A program made the translations under genes and the position numbers. A model generated the notes under the pieces. It was not told the origin of the DNA. It ran no database searches and saw only the letters and a program-made list of their open reading frames with translations. From an uncultured Bacteroidales bacterium (GTDB taxonomy: Bacteria > Bacteroidota > Bacteroidia > Bacteroidales > Paludibacteraceae), in contig ONUF01000002.1 of NCBI GenBank assembly GCA_900321005.1, positions 39,294 to 103,293 of the forward strand: DNA of 64,000 nt, read 5' to 3'. This document shows positions 45,335 to 53,693 of the stretch, in pieces (position 1 is the first letter of the stretch; each line of letters opens with the position of its first letter).

Positions 45335-46415
45335 GCCAGAATTTCGCGGCATGGTGACCCTTGATCAGCACATGGTGGTTCGCAATCGGCGAAGTCAACA
45401 GATATTGGCTTACTATCGGAGTCGATTGAATCCATACCTGCGTACGGCACATGTTCTTCTCATACTGGCAACGCGTAACCTTCACATTCACAGCCAATAA
45501 GCGCTTCAGGTCGTGACTCAGTTTGACTAAGGTATAATCGCCGGCAGGTACCTCTCCATGAATCGCTACACCGATACCCGATTCGAAATGCGTAGTGAAC
45601 TCATGCTTCTCGGTCATGCTCAGCGCGATCGTACATTTCGCCAACAGGATCTGTCCGTCCGGTTGAATACGTGCGGGGTTCGCCATCCAACCCGGCTCGC
45701 CCGTCAGGTTCTTGCAAGCAATCATCGTCAACAGTACCGGAATGTCACTCTCGCAACCAGCCGGAATACCTTCGTCTTGCAACTTACTGATAGCCAAACA
45801 ACCCGTGTTCTTGACGGTCTTGAACAGATCGAAGCAACGCATCGTGATACCGTCCAAATGGTTCTTCTTGATGATCTCCTTCAAGCGCTCGTAGATAGCC
45901 TCAGCTCCATTCATACCCGAATCTACCTCACCCAGACTCGATATCTCCGTGAACGGGATATCAATCAACTGGCAGTTCATCGAAGTCAGTATTTCCTTGT
46001 AGTCCACATTCGATGCAATCAACCAATCCGAAGAAGCGCCGACAACGCCCAGACGCAAGATCTTATCGTTATGCAGCACTTTTTCCAGCGGTACACGCGT
46101 CAACGAATCTGTCTCGCTCGGGTCCGGGAAAATAGTGTCATTCTCATGCATCATAATCTTAGCCAAACCGTTGCGCTGACGAATAAAACTCAAAATCTCC
46201 AAGGCCGCCGGAAGCGAGTTACTGAACTCACTCACCATTAGATATATAGGACGTTTCAGATCTACTTTCTTCTCGCGAATAAGATCAACAAACTGCGCCT
46301 CTGTACCACCCGACAGAACGGCGATAACTTGGTTCTCTTCAATGAACGAATCCGAAATCTTGAAGGGCATTCCGGACACCTCGGTATGGAGGTTGGAACA
46401 TAAAGTGTGTAACAT
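45327..46415 (-). CDS. L-fucose/L-arabinose isomerase-fold protein
   Basis: A 362-residue protein resembling the family of short L-fucose isomerase-like proteins. Key segments: TEISSLGEVDSGMNGAEAI, TMRCFDLFKTVKNTGCLAIS, EGIPAGCESDIPVLLTM, and HVLIKGHHAAKFWRE at the end. Residues such as Cys/Asp in CESDIP and the terminal His pair suit a metal-sugar site, but substrate is unknown. It has a strong promoter and precedes fba, consistent with sugar catabolism. Confidence 0.8.
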   Translation of the reverse strand: MLHTLCSNLHTEVSGMPFKISDSFIEENQVIAVLSGGTEAQFVDLIREKKVDLKRPIYLMVSEFSNSLPAALEILSFIRQRNGLAKIMMHENDTIFPDPSETDSLTRVPLEKVLHNDKILRLGVVGASSDWLIASNVDYKEILTSMNCQLIDIPFTEISSLGEVDSGMNGAEAIYERLKEIIKKNHLDGITMRCFDLFKTVKNTGCLAISKLQDEGIPAGCESDIPVLLTMIACKNLTGEPGWMANPARIQPDGQILLAKCTIALSMTEKHEFTTHFESGIGVAIHGEVPAGDYTLVKLSHDLKRLLAVNVKVTRCQYEKNMCRTQVWIQSTPIVSQYLLTSPIANHHVLIKGHHAAKFWRE

Positions 46416-46455
46416 GGTTGTATGTTGTTTGTTATAGTTGTTACAAATTGCGGTG

Positions 46456-46487
46456 CAAAATTACTAAAAAGTTTGCATATATGCAAA
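46456..46487 (-). promoter_or_regulatory. Promoter of the isomerase-like gene and probably fba/CoA-transferase
   Basis: Minus-strand -33 TTTGC continuing ATATATGC (46483-46487), 19-bp spacer, -7 TAATTTTG (46456-46463). Confidence 0.75.
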
Positions 46488-46491
46488 TATT

Positions 46492-47001
46492 TTATGTTTT
46501 TTTCACGCGAAAAGAGTAATATTTCTGTCCAAAATAACTGATTATGACCGTTATGACGGTGATAAACATCTTACTCGGCGTCGGATACCAACCCCAAATC
46601 TCTACGCAGAGCTTGAGTCCGAAATAGTTGATCGCCAGGTTAATTGCCACGATCGTGATATACCGTATTAGCTGCCGCGCGCCGTGCAAATCCGATTGCG
46701 TGAAAGTCACGTATTTCTGCAACCAGAACCCCGTCAATAGCGTGATTGGAAAGACGATACAAAGGGTCGCGATATGCGGGGTGAGGGCTTGTTCAAATGA
46801 GCAATTACCAATGACAAATGATAAATGAACTATCTCATGTCCGATAATAAAGTTATAAATCAAGAAATAGAGCACCCAATCGAGGACCATATTTCCCCCG
46901 CCGCACGCCGCATAACGAAACATCTGTTCCGGCATAATCTTCCGGAACGGGGTATAAAAAAAGTCAATTATTTTGGTAATAAACTCAGCTAATCTATTCA
47001 T
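46492..47001 (-). CDS. GtrA-family membrane protein
   Basis: A 169-residue protein with four membrane segments and the GtrA pattern: FRYAACGGGNMVLDWVLYFL, FPITLLTGFWLQKYVTF, and a final helix ending ISYFGQKYYSFRVKK. GtrA-like flippases help carry lipid-linked sugars across the membrane, but no glycosyltransferase adjoins this copy. The start MNRLAEFIT is only 8 nt after the -7 box, so the mRNA is nearly leaderless. A second GtrA gene lies at 54442-54882. Confidence 0.88.
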   Translation of the reverse strand: MNRLAEFITKIIDFFYTPFRKIMPEQMFRYAACGGGNMVLDWVLYFLIYNFIIGHEIVHLSFVIGNCSFEQALTPHIATLCIVFPITLLTGFWLQKYVTFTQSDLHGARQLIRYITIVAINLAINYFGLKLCVEIWGWYPTPSKMFITVITVIISYFGQKYYSFRVKKT

Positions 47002-47009
47002 ATCGGCTG

Positions 47010-47041
47010 CAAAATTACTACAAAAATTGCATATATGCAAA
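47010..47041 (-). promoter_or_regulatory. Promoter of the 46492-47001 gtrA gene
   Basis: Minus-strand -33 TTTGC continuing ATATATGC (47037-47041), 19-bp spacer, -7 TAATTTTG (47010-47017). It is almost identical to the promoter at 46456-46487. Confidence 0.75.
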
Positions 47042-47251
47042 CTTTTGCGCATTTTTTTGCTTTTAGGACTCGGCCATAGGCGGGTTAGGCCTTCGTTGTC
47101 CGCCCTCTGCGCGCGGACGGTGCGCCCACTCGCGTCCGTCATATTCGCGTCTTGTTCCTCAATGCCGCGAAAGATGCCGCCCCGCCCGCGAGGTGCTCAA
47201 TGCGGGTGTAGCGCCATGCGGAATGTACGTTGGCAGGTAATTGCCTATCCG
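47042..47251. other. GC-rich non-coding stretch
   Basis: About 210 bp, visibly richer in GC and CpG than its surroundings, with short inverted repeats such as GGACG/CGTCC. No convincing gene is seen; the only long open frame is an upstream extension of gtrA without family features. It continues into the period-11 array. Confidence 0.5.
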
Positions 47252-47361
47252 CCACCTGGTTTCCACCTGGTCCCAAAGGGTGCTCAATGGGTGCTGAAAG
47301 GGTGATCAAAGGCTGCTCGGCCCAAGATCACCCCAACGTCATTCCAATATCCTTCCTACAG
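47252..47361. repeat. Period-11 degenerate tandem array (ten units)
   Basis: Units in exact 11-bp register: CCACCTGGTTT, CCACCTGGTCC, CAAAGGGTGCT, CAATGGGTGCT, GAAAGGGTGAT, CAAAGGCTGCT, then decaying units CGGCCCAAGAT, CACCCCAACGT, CATTCCAATAT, CCTTCCTACAG. It ends at the stop of the next minus-strand gene. Confidence 0.75.
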
Positions 47362-47363
47362 CT

Positions 47364-47990
47364 CTACCTAACCATCTTTCCTTGGGTGTCGTAGATGTGA
47401 TCGGGACTTTCGATATACACTTGATCTTTTTTGAGTACTTTGCGTGCCGACTTCCGCGGAGCCGAAGGTGTTTCTACATCCTGTGCTTCACCGTTGCCAG
47501 GAAGAGAATAAATACGTGCCCCCTGACCATAAGATTTGGACACAATTAACAAGTATTTTCCATCAACGCTAACTATATATGAATTGTACCCGTACCCACC
47601 TTCAAGCAAAGTTTCTACTAATTGTCCATCTTCATTATATATACAAAGTTTGCCATCGCCAGTCGTTACCGTAAAACAGACCTTATTATCCGTGGTAAAA
47701 ATATTTCTTGATACTAATTCGGCAAATCCACAATCACCAATATTAGTAATATGAACTGATTTGTATAATGAAAAATCATCCTTCTCGTATAAATTCAAAA
47801 TAAGGCCTTCATTATTACTATCTTGGTCAGATTCATAGAAATATGGGGCTTCTATGTTATAACCATAGATACTAGCATAAGGGTTAACAGTTACTGACAC
47901 ATTGCTTTCAAAAATGTGCAACAGCGTAATTTGAGCGTTAGCAAATGTAGCCGCAAATAAGGCTGTGAGAATAAAGATAGATTTTTTCAT
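47364..47990 (-). CDS. Secreted protein with C-terminal sorting-like tail
   Basis: A 208-residue protein with a signal peptide (MKKSIFILTALFAATFANAQ, cleavage after ANA). The middle resembles beta-propeller-like blades (GGYGYNSYIVSVDGKYLLIV). It ends in a tail KVLKKDQVYIESPDHIYDT-QGKMVR, which aligns with the tail of the protein at 59771-61318: KVL+xxQ-x-IE-xxD-xxY-xxxG-xxV+. Such tails may be type IX secretion or surface-sorting signals. No enzymatic motif is seen. Its leader contains the structured element at 48021-48156 and no standard promoter. Confidence 0.75.
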   Translation of the reverse strand: MKKSIFILTALFAATFANAQITLLHIFESNVSVTVNPYASIYGYNIEAPYFYESDQDSNNEGLILNLYEKDDFSLYKSVHITNIGDCGFAELVSRNIFTTDNKVCFTVTTGDGKLCIYNEDGQLVETLLEGGYGYNSYIVSVDGKYLLIVSKSYGQGARIYSLPGNGEAQDVETPSAPRKSARKVLKKDQVYIESPDHIYDTQGKMVR

Positions 47991-48020
47991 AATGATTCAA
48001 TTATTATATGATTAAACAAA

Positions 48021-48156
48021 AAAATGGACGTTCCTTATCCATTTCGAGGCTGTAGGAATTGCCCACCAAGTCGATAAGTCACGCCCATATATACTATGGA
48101 CGTCCGCTGACTTATTTAGACTTGGTTCAAAACTTCCTACATTCCGAAATGTCTAA
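48021..48156 (-). ncRNA. Candidate structured RNA / attenuator
   Basis: Four nested helices on the minus strand: CATTTCG/CGAAATG extended through a tandem G-A mismatch to TTA/TAA; TGTAGGAA/TTCCTACA; CCAAGTC/GACTTGG; ATAAGTCA/TGACTTAT. They enclose an apical 7-bp hairpin GTCCATA/TATGGGC. An 8/7-nt internal loop interrupts the stack. The 3' strand (AATGGATAA) can instead pair within ATGGA...TCCAT followed by seven T, a competing terminator. It lies between a Bro-N gene and a secreted-protein gene. No known RNA family is recognised. Confidence 0.65.
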
Positions 48157-48219
48157 TAAATCGCAAACGCGAAATTCAATATGTCCTTGCTTTTTTACGC
48201 TGTCAAGGCCAGCGATATA

Positions 48220-49104
48220 TTAGTTTTTCTTATCTTCTTCCTCGAATGGCAACTCTTCCGCCTTACTTTCTTCTATTGATTTAAGGTAATCTGATGCCTT
48301 CGCCGAAGAGATAATACTGCGTCCGAGACCTTTTTCGATGTTTTCACGCGCTGCACGCGCTGCGTCACCACCTTTTTTAGCTACTTTCTTATTTGCCGCA
48401 ACTCCTTTAGGATTATATTGCTTCGAGTACTCAGTAGTAGCGGCCTCTGCTAAGGTATTGAGCGCCAATTCCAAATTGGTCATATTGTCTCGAAGGTTCT
48501 CTTTCTTGAGACCTTTAAATTTCTTATATTCTCCTGTTGTCTTACCGCTCCATGCCTTCGTGATAATATCCGTCAAAAGCGCAAAATCGCGACCTTCTTG
48601 CATCCCTCCACGTTTCCACTCATCCGTCAACTCCTTACGGGTTTCGATGGACTTGACACGCTGGTTAATCCAATTCTCTCCGTAGCCTAAGCGGCGATAG
48701 TCATTAATAGCTTGTTGTATCGATAATTCCGGATCTTGTACTTGATCTAAACGGGCGCTACCCACTTGCGCTAACCATTGTTTGACAGGTTCTGCTTTCT
48801 TGGAAGGAATAGACTGAATAATACGTAGTAGTCGCTCTGTATCAGCTACATCCGTAGAGTAGTTTTTCCCATCAGCAGCTGGCAATTTCAGTTGCTTACA
48901 ATTTGTAATCAACTCATTTGCACCTTCTTGTTTAAGGCGTTTCTTAAGTACAGCCCAATAGGTACTTGCACCGCGCGCATCAGGTTGGTCAGTTAATACA
49001 CCAACGACATCAGTAACAGAAAAATAGTATTTCTGTTCCTCGTCATCCCATACGATGCGTACTTGCTTGTCGTCAAATGCTTGTATTTTTAGTTCACGAG
49101 ACAT
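48220..49104 (-). CDS. Bro-N domain protein, DinD-like (copy 1)
   Basis: A 294-residue protein whose first 110 residues resemble the Bro-N domain (VRIVWDDEEQKYYFSVTDVV, YWAVLKKRLKQEG, LKLPAADGK). The rest matches DinD-like proteins: SIPSKKAEPVKQWLAQ, LTDEWKRGGMQEGRDFALL, NLRDNMTNLELALNTLAE. DinD of E. coli is damage-inducible and inhibits RecA filaments; that role here is inference. The acidic end EELPFEEEDKK may bind a partner. A 294-residue paralog lies at 58800-59684. A short 22-nt leader follows its promoter. Confidence 0.85.
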   Translation of the reverse strand: MSRELKIQAFDDKQVRIVWDDEEQKYYFSVTDVVGVLTDQPDARGASTYWAVLKKRLKQEGANELITNCKQLKLPAADGKNYSTDVADTERLLRIIQSIPSKKAEPVKQWLAQVGSARLDQVQDPELSIQQAINDYRRLGYGENWINQRVKSIETRKELTDEWKRGGMQEGRDFALLTDIITKAWSGKTTGEYKKFKGLKKENLRDNMTNLELALNTLAEAATTEYSKQYNPKGVAANKKVAKKGGDAARAARENIEKGLGRSIISSAKASDYLKSIEESKAEELPFEEEDKKN

Positions 49105-49125
49105 GTCTTAAATAACTTTCGGCTG

Positions 49126-49157
49126 CAAAAATACTATTTTTTTTGCAAATATACAAA
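49126..49157 (-). promoter_or_regulatory. Promoter of Bro-N copy 1
   Basis: Minus-strand -33 TTTG (49154-49157), 20-bp spacer, -7 TATTTTTG (49126-49133). No obvious LexA-type operator is seen. Confidence 0.6.
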
Positions 49158-49183
49158 TAAAAACATCGTTTTTTGTTAAAATA

Positions 49184-49215
49184 CTTGCGTATGTCAAATA
49201 TTTGTAGTACTTTTG
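49184..49215 (+). promoter_or_regulatory. rsmA-corA promoter
   Basis: -33 CTTGC continuing GTATGT (49184-49188), 19-bp spacer, -7 TACTTTTG (49208-49215). The leader is about 95 nt, with a TCCCC/GGGGA hairpin and a 26-codon upstream frame starting at 49278 that overlaps the rsmA start. Confidence 0.7.
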
Positions 49216-49312
49216 CAGCCGCAAAAGCCTGGAAGGGTCCCCTATACAAATATTTTATCGGGGGAAAGTTTAACTAAATGAACACAATCTATGGACGATT
49301 ATCACGCGGACA

Positions 49313-50083
49313 ATGCAACAAGTACATGCCAAAAAGTTTTTGGGGCAGCACTTCTTGACGGACCTGAACGTCGCCCGCAGAATTGCTGAGACCATCACCT
49401 CGGGCCGAACGATTGAAATCGGACCGGGTATGGGTGTGCTTACTCAATTTCTCCTCAAAAATCCCAATATCAACCTTACCGCGATCGAGATCGACCGCGA
49501 GTCCGTGGCATACCTCAAAGAGTGGTACCCCGAACTCCATCTCATCGAAGGAGACTTCCTCAAACTTGACCTCAATACCATCGTGCCTGAAGGCGAATTC
49601 AATGTCATCGGCAATTATCCGTATAACATCTCCTCGCAGATATTCTTTAAGGTATTGGACTACAAAGACCGTATCCCCGTTTGCTCGGGTATGATCCAGA
49701 AAGAAGTAGCGGAGCGCCTGGCCTCCAAGCCCGGCAAGAAAGCGTATGGCATTCTCTCCGTGCTGCTCCAGGCTTATTATGATATAGAATACTTATTTAC
49801 AGTAGATGAGTATGTGTTCAACCCGCCGCCTAAAGTCAAATCGGCCGTAATACGTATGACGCGCAACCGACGACGACGGTTGGATTGCGACGAAGCGCTC
49901 TTTAAGACAGTCGTCAAGACCGCCTTTAACCAGCGACGAAAACAGATGCGCAATTCTCTTCAACAGCTGGTAGGAAAGGGAAATCCCATCCTCGAAGAGA
50001 AAATATTTACAATGCGCCCCGAACAGCTGAGTGTTGAACAATTTATTGAATTAACCACTTTAATCGAAAATAATCATGTCTGA
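49313..50083 (+). CDS. rsmA: 16S rRNA dimethyladenosine transferase KsgA
   Basis: A 256-residue SAM-dependent enzyme dimethylating A1518/A1519 of 16S rRNA. Motif I IEIGPGMGVLTQFLL, AIEIDRESV, motif IV NVIGNYPYNISSQIFFK and the PPPKVKSAVIRM segment are intact. The start MQQVHAKKFLGQHFL is the classic KsgA N-terminus. It overlaps corA by 8 bp. Confidence 0.97.
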   Translation: MQQVHAKKFLGQHFLTDLNVARRIAETITSGRTIEIGPGMGVLTQFLLKNPNINLTAIEIDRESVAYLKEWYPELHLIEGDFLKLDLNTIVPEGEFNVIGNYPYNISSQIFFKVLDYKDRIPVCSGMIQKEVAERLASKPGKKAYGILSVLLQAYYDIEYLFTVDEYVFNPPPKVKSAVIRMTRNRRRRLDCDEALFKTVVKTAFNQRRKQMRNSLQQLVGKGNPILEEKIFTMRPEQLSVEQFIELTTLIENNHV

Positions 50084-51026
50084 AATCAAGATATTCTATA
50101 AAGATAAGGAGAAAATCAAAGTAGCTCGCGCTATCTCCGCACTCAAAGAGATCGACAAGAAAGATATTATCTGGATCGACCTGCTCGATGTATCCGACAA
50201 GACCGAGGATACGCTCGAGGGATTCCTCAAAATCGATATCCAGGAAGATGAAGAGATGGAAGAGATCGAGCTCTCGAGCCGTTATATCCAGACGGATGAC
50301 TCGATTGTCGCAAACTCTAACTTCCTCAAGAATAACTTCGAGATGGAGCCGGTGAACTTTATCATCAAGAACTCTATCCTCGTCTCTATTCGCGATAACG
50401 AATTGGATACTTTCAACGAGACCTTCAAGAAAATCTTCGTCAATACCCGCAACTATCCGACGGGTTATCACGTGTTGGTGGCGCTCTTCGAGACGCGAGT
50501 TGAGAAGGATGCCGACTTGATCGAGGACACGACGGATTTGATTACCGAACTCTCCCAACAGATCAATGCCGAATCGGATCACGTAGATGAAGACTTGCTC
50601 GTACAGATTAAGGACTTACAAGAAAAAGTGACCATCATCCGTCAGAACATCATGGATAAACAGCGAGTTATCTCCAACATCCTCAAATGCGATTTCTTCC
50701 CCGAAGAACTCAACCCTCGTTTGACGATGATTATTAAGGATATCAACTCGCTCTTCGACTATACCCGTTTCGGTTTTGACCGTCTGGACTACCTCCAGGA
50801 TACCTTCCTCGGTTTGGTAAACATCGAGCAGAACCGTATCATTAAAATCTTCACGGTCATCAACATCATCTTCCTGCCGCCTACCCTCATCGGTAGCCTC
50901 TATGGTATGAACTTCGACTTTATGCCGGAACTGCATTGGCGACTCGGTTACCTCTTTGCCCTCGGATTGATGGTGATGTCAGTCGTCGTTATCTTGCTGA
51001 TTTTCAGACTGAAAAAATGGTTATAA
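50076..51026 (+). CDS. corA: CorA-family magnesium/divalent cation channel
   Basis: A 316-residue pentameric channel subunit. A large cytosolic acidic/helical domain (1-250) is followed by two membrane helices. The first ends in the GMN signature YGMNFDFMPE; the tail is LLIFRLKKWL. It imports Mg2+ or Co2+ along the membrane potential. It is translationally coupled to rsmA; no functional link is evident. Confidence 0.95.
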   Translation: MSEIKIFYKDKEKIKVARAISALKEIDKKDIIWIDLLDVSDKTEDTLEGFLKIDIQEDEEMEEIELSSRYIQTDDSIVANSNFLKNNFEMEPVNFIIKNSILVSIRDNELDTFNETFKKIFVNTRNYPTGYHVLVALFETRVEKDADLIEDTTDLITELSQQINAESDHVDEDLLVQIKDLQEKVTIIRQNIMDKQRVISNILKCDFFPEELNPRLTMIIKDINSLFDYTRFGFDRLDYLQDTFLGLVNIEQNRIIKIFTVINIIFLPPTLIGSLYGMNFDFMPELHWRLGYLFALGLMVMSVVVILLIFRLKKWL

Positions 51027-51186
51027 ACAGATTGTTAACAACTGCTTTGTTACACAGTATAAAACTTGTTCCACATCGCATTTATCAAAACAAACAACAA
51101 TCTCATAACTTAAAATTTTTAGTATAAAATAGTATAAATCAATTACTTAGCTCACTTATTAACACTTTCAACACCTATTTATATTC
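51027..51186 (+). other. AT-rich gap before nadA
   Basis: 160 bp without a gene. AGTATAAAA occurs three times (two in tandem with a 10-bp period near 51120), plus a TTGTTAACAA palindrome. No TAnnTTTG promoter box is visible, although nadA should start here; the promoter may be of another class. Confidence 0.45.
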
Positions 51187-52131
51187 ATGGATTTAGAAAA
51201 GAAAGAATATATTGATAAGATAAAATCCTTAGCCCGCGAGAAGAATGCCGTTATTTTTGCGCACTACTATACGCGACCGGAGATTCAAGAGATAGCGGAC
51301 TTTATCGGTGATTCACTCGCACTCGCCCAACAAGCCACGCGCGTACAGGCGAATATATTAGTAATGTGTGGCGTGCATTTCATGGGGGAGACGATGAAGA
51401 TTCTTTGTCCGGATAAGAAAGTCCTCATCCCGGAACCCGCTGCAGGTTGTTCGCTCGCTGACAGTTGCAAAGCCGAAGACTTAGCAATCTTCAAAGCGCA
51501 ACATCCTGATCATATGGTAGTCAGTTACGTCAATACCACTGCCGAAGTGAAGGCTTTGACGGATGTAGTGGTTACTTCGTCTAACGCCAGGAAGATAGTG
51601 GATCAATTACCTAAGGATGCAAAGATCATCTTCGGTCCCGATCATAACCTCGGATCGTATATCAATTCCGTAACAGGCCGCAATATGCTTCTTTGGAACG
51701 GTGCCTGCCATGTACACAGCCGTTTCTCGCTCGAAGCCCTGCTGCAACTCAAAGCAGCCAACCCGGGCGTAGAAGTGCTGGCACATCCGGAGTGCAAAGG
51801 ACCTATTCTCGCACAGAGTGATGTCATTGGTTCTACTAAAGCGTTACTTGAATATACTATTAACTCTCCCGCGAAGCGATTTATCATCGCTACCGAATCC
51901 GGTATTCTCTTTGAGATGCAGCGTGCGTGTCCGGATAAAGAGTTTATCCCTGTGCCGCCTGAAGTTACCGAAGGAATAGGTTGCTCGTGTAACGAATGCG
52001 AGTACATGCGCATGAATACCCTTGAGAAAGTATATAACTGCCTCCTACACGAATCGCCTGAGATTCAAGTTTCGAAAGAGGTAGCCGATAAAGCGGTATT
52101 GTCCATCCAACGAATGTTAGAAATGAGTTGA
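51187..52131 (+). CDS. nadA: Quinolinate synthase A
   Basis: A 314-residue 4Fe-4S enzyme making quinolinate from iminoaspartate and DHAP in NAD synthesis. Cluster Cys residues appear in VMCGVHFMGET, AHPECKGPILAQ and GCSCNECEYM. AHYYTRPEIQEIADFIGDSLAL and NTTAEVKALTDVVVTSSNA are conserved. nadB and nadC are not in the window. It is followed at 2 bp by the glycosyltransferase cluster, so it may share a transcript. Confidence 0.96.
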   Translation: MDLEKKEYIDKIKSLAREKNAVIFAHYYTRPEIQEIADFIGDSLALAQQATRVQANILVMCGVHFMGETMKILCPDKKVLIPEPAAGCSLADSCKAEDLAIFKAQHPDHMVVSYVNTTAEVKALTDVVVTSSNARKIVDQLPKDAKIIFGPDHNLGSYINSVTGRNMLLWNGACHVHSRFSLEALLQLKAANPGVEVLAHPECKGPILAQSDVIGSTKALLEYTINSPAKRFIIATESGILFEMQRACPDKEFIPVPPEVTEGIGCSCNECEYMRMNTLEKVYNCLLHESPEIQVSKEVADKAVLSIQRMLEMS

Positions 52132-52133
52132 TT

Positions 52134-53690
52134 ATGAAAAATAAACTATACTATTTATTACTTGTATTAATAGGCGTAACGCTATTAGGTACCTATTCCT
52201 ATACGCTGGATGAAAAATTGGATCTTAATGGCGATAATGCCACGTATATCATCCTTGCCCGGAATATGGCGCAAGGTCTCGGATATTCGAGTGTAACGGT
52301 GGATGGCATCAAACCTGCAAGCCATTTTCCTCCGGGCTATTCGTTTATCCTCAGTATTTTCATGCGGATGGGAATAGATAATCTGCTGTTTTTCAAAATA
52401 CTAAACGCCCTATTCCTATTTGCTTCCCTATGTCTGTTATTCTTCGTGTTTAAGCGATGTACGAAGCAAGTATGGCTGATTGCCTGTATTTTGGTACTCA
52501 GTTGTTTCTCTACGCAACTGCTGCATTTTGCCGGAATGGTAATGTCCGAAATGAGCTATATGTTCTTTACGGTCTTAGGTGTGTTTGCTTTGTGGCAATA
52601 TGCGGAGAGTGATAAAAAAGAATGGTATAGTTCACCCTGGTTCTGGATAGCTATTATTGCTTCAATGTCCGCTTATCATATCCGTACGGTGGGTATGGCG
52701 TTAATGCTTTCTATCGTTATTTTCTTCCTCTTTAGAAAACAATGGATAGCTGCAGGTGCCAGCCTTGTTTCCCAAATTCTATTGATGGTCCCGTGGATTT
52801 TACGGAATAAACAGTACGGCATCGAATCCCGCTATTTCGGTACTATCATGACTGTCAATCCGTGGAGACCGGAAGAAGGAACAATCTCGTCTGTAGGGGA
52901 GTTTATAGAGAAGATGTGGACGAACTTAGACCAAACAGTTATTGCCGGTTTTCCGCAAGTTCTATTTCCTTTCGCCTTTACGGAAACCAATGAACCTTCC
53001 GGTGTAGGAATGATAATTATAGGACTTATCGTTCTGGCGATGGTTATATGGGGTGCGTGGAATACAGACAAAATGCGCTGGTTGATGCTTGCTCTGTTGG
53101 CAGGAAATATAGGCCTGTTTGCTCTTTGGCATGGAGGTAACGGCACACGTTATGTGACACCTATCATTCCTTTGGTTTATCTTTTTTTCTATAACGGTGT
53201 ATTCGCTTGCATCAAGTTATTATTGAAGGATAAAGTAGAAGATGATACCAAGTGGGCATTGATTCTCCTTTTCATGATTTTCCCGATGATCAAACCTCTT
53301 CAGGTCATGCATAAGCAATCGGCGATGCCGTATAATCCTGCTTATCGCAATTATTTCCATATGGCCAAAGAGATGAATAAGAAATTGCCTAAAGGAACGG
53401 TCGTATCTTGCCGTAAACCGGAATTATTCCTCTATTATGCGCCGAATCTCTATACTACCGGATACCGTTTTGATACGAATCCCGATAGCGTCATTATTCA
53501 GATGGTACGCCAGAAAGTGGATTATGTGATTTTCGATCAGTTAGGTTACAGCTCTACTCCGCGTTATCTGTTGCCGGCTATTCAGCATAGACCGCAGTTA
53601 TACCCGGTAGTGTGGAACTTGGAGCGACCGGATACCTACCTTTTGAAATTTGATAGAACGAAAGCAGAACAACTCTTGATAAATGAATAA
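52134..53690 (+). CDS. Membrane glycosyltransferase, GT39/ArnT-like (GT-C fold)
   Basis: A 518-residue protein with about ten membrane segments and a C-terminal periplasmic part. The first loop holds DLNGDNATYIILARNMAQGLGY-type sequence (acidic pair in LNGDNATY plus ASHFPPGYSF), as in GT-C enzymes using polyprenyl-phosphate sugars. It probably transfers a sugar from a lipid carrier to a glycan or lipid outside the membrane. ATG 52134 is preferred over TTG two codons upstream. The neighbours (GT2 dolichyl-phosphate-type synthase and GtrA) fit as donor makers. Confidence 0.85.
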   Translation: MKNKLYYLLLVLIGVTLLGTYSYTLDEKLDLNGDNATYIILARNMAQGLGYSSVTVDGIKPASHFPPGYSFILSIFMRMGIDNLLFFKILNALFLFASLCLLFFVFKRCTKQVWLIACILVLSCFSTQLLHFAGMVMSEMSYMFFTVLGVFALWQYAESDKKEWYSSPWFWIAIIASMSAYHIRTVGMALMLSIVIFFLFRKQWIAAGASLVSQILLMVPWILRNKQYGIESRYFGTIMTVNPWRPEEGTISSVGEFIEKMWTNLDQTVIAGFPQVLFPFAFTETNEPSGVGMIIIGLIVLAMVIWGAWNTDKMRWLMLALLAGNIGLFALWHGGNGTRYVTPIIPLVYLFFYNGVFACIKLLLKDKVEDDTKWALILLFMIFPMIKPLQVMHKQSAMPYNPAYRNYFHMAKEMNKKLPKGTVVSCRKPELFLYYAPNLYTTGYRFDTNPDSVIIQMVRQKVDYVIFDQLGYSSTPRYLLPAIQHRPQLYPVVWNLERPDTYLLKFDRTKAEQLLINE

Positions 53691-53693
53691 ATT

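Noticed and set aside
360-48070. Identical 15-mer GGAATTGCCCACCAA in the MATE gene and in the structured RNA region
   Set aside because: A few 15-bp matches are expected by chance in 64 kb, and the first is coding for conserved MATE residues.
48035-48156. Annotating the structured element as 6S RNA
   Set aside because: The hairpin shape is suggestive, but the internal loop is only 8/7 nt and no independent promoter is clear; kept as an unnamed candidate.
51027-51186. Possible DnaA boxes (TGTTACACA, TGTTCCACA) suggesting an origin
   Set aside because: Each differs from TTATCCACA at two positions, only two are present, and no dnaA or other origin genes adjoin.
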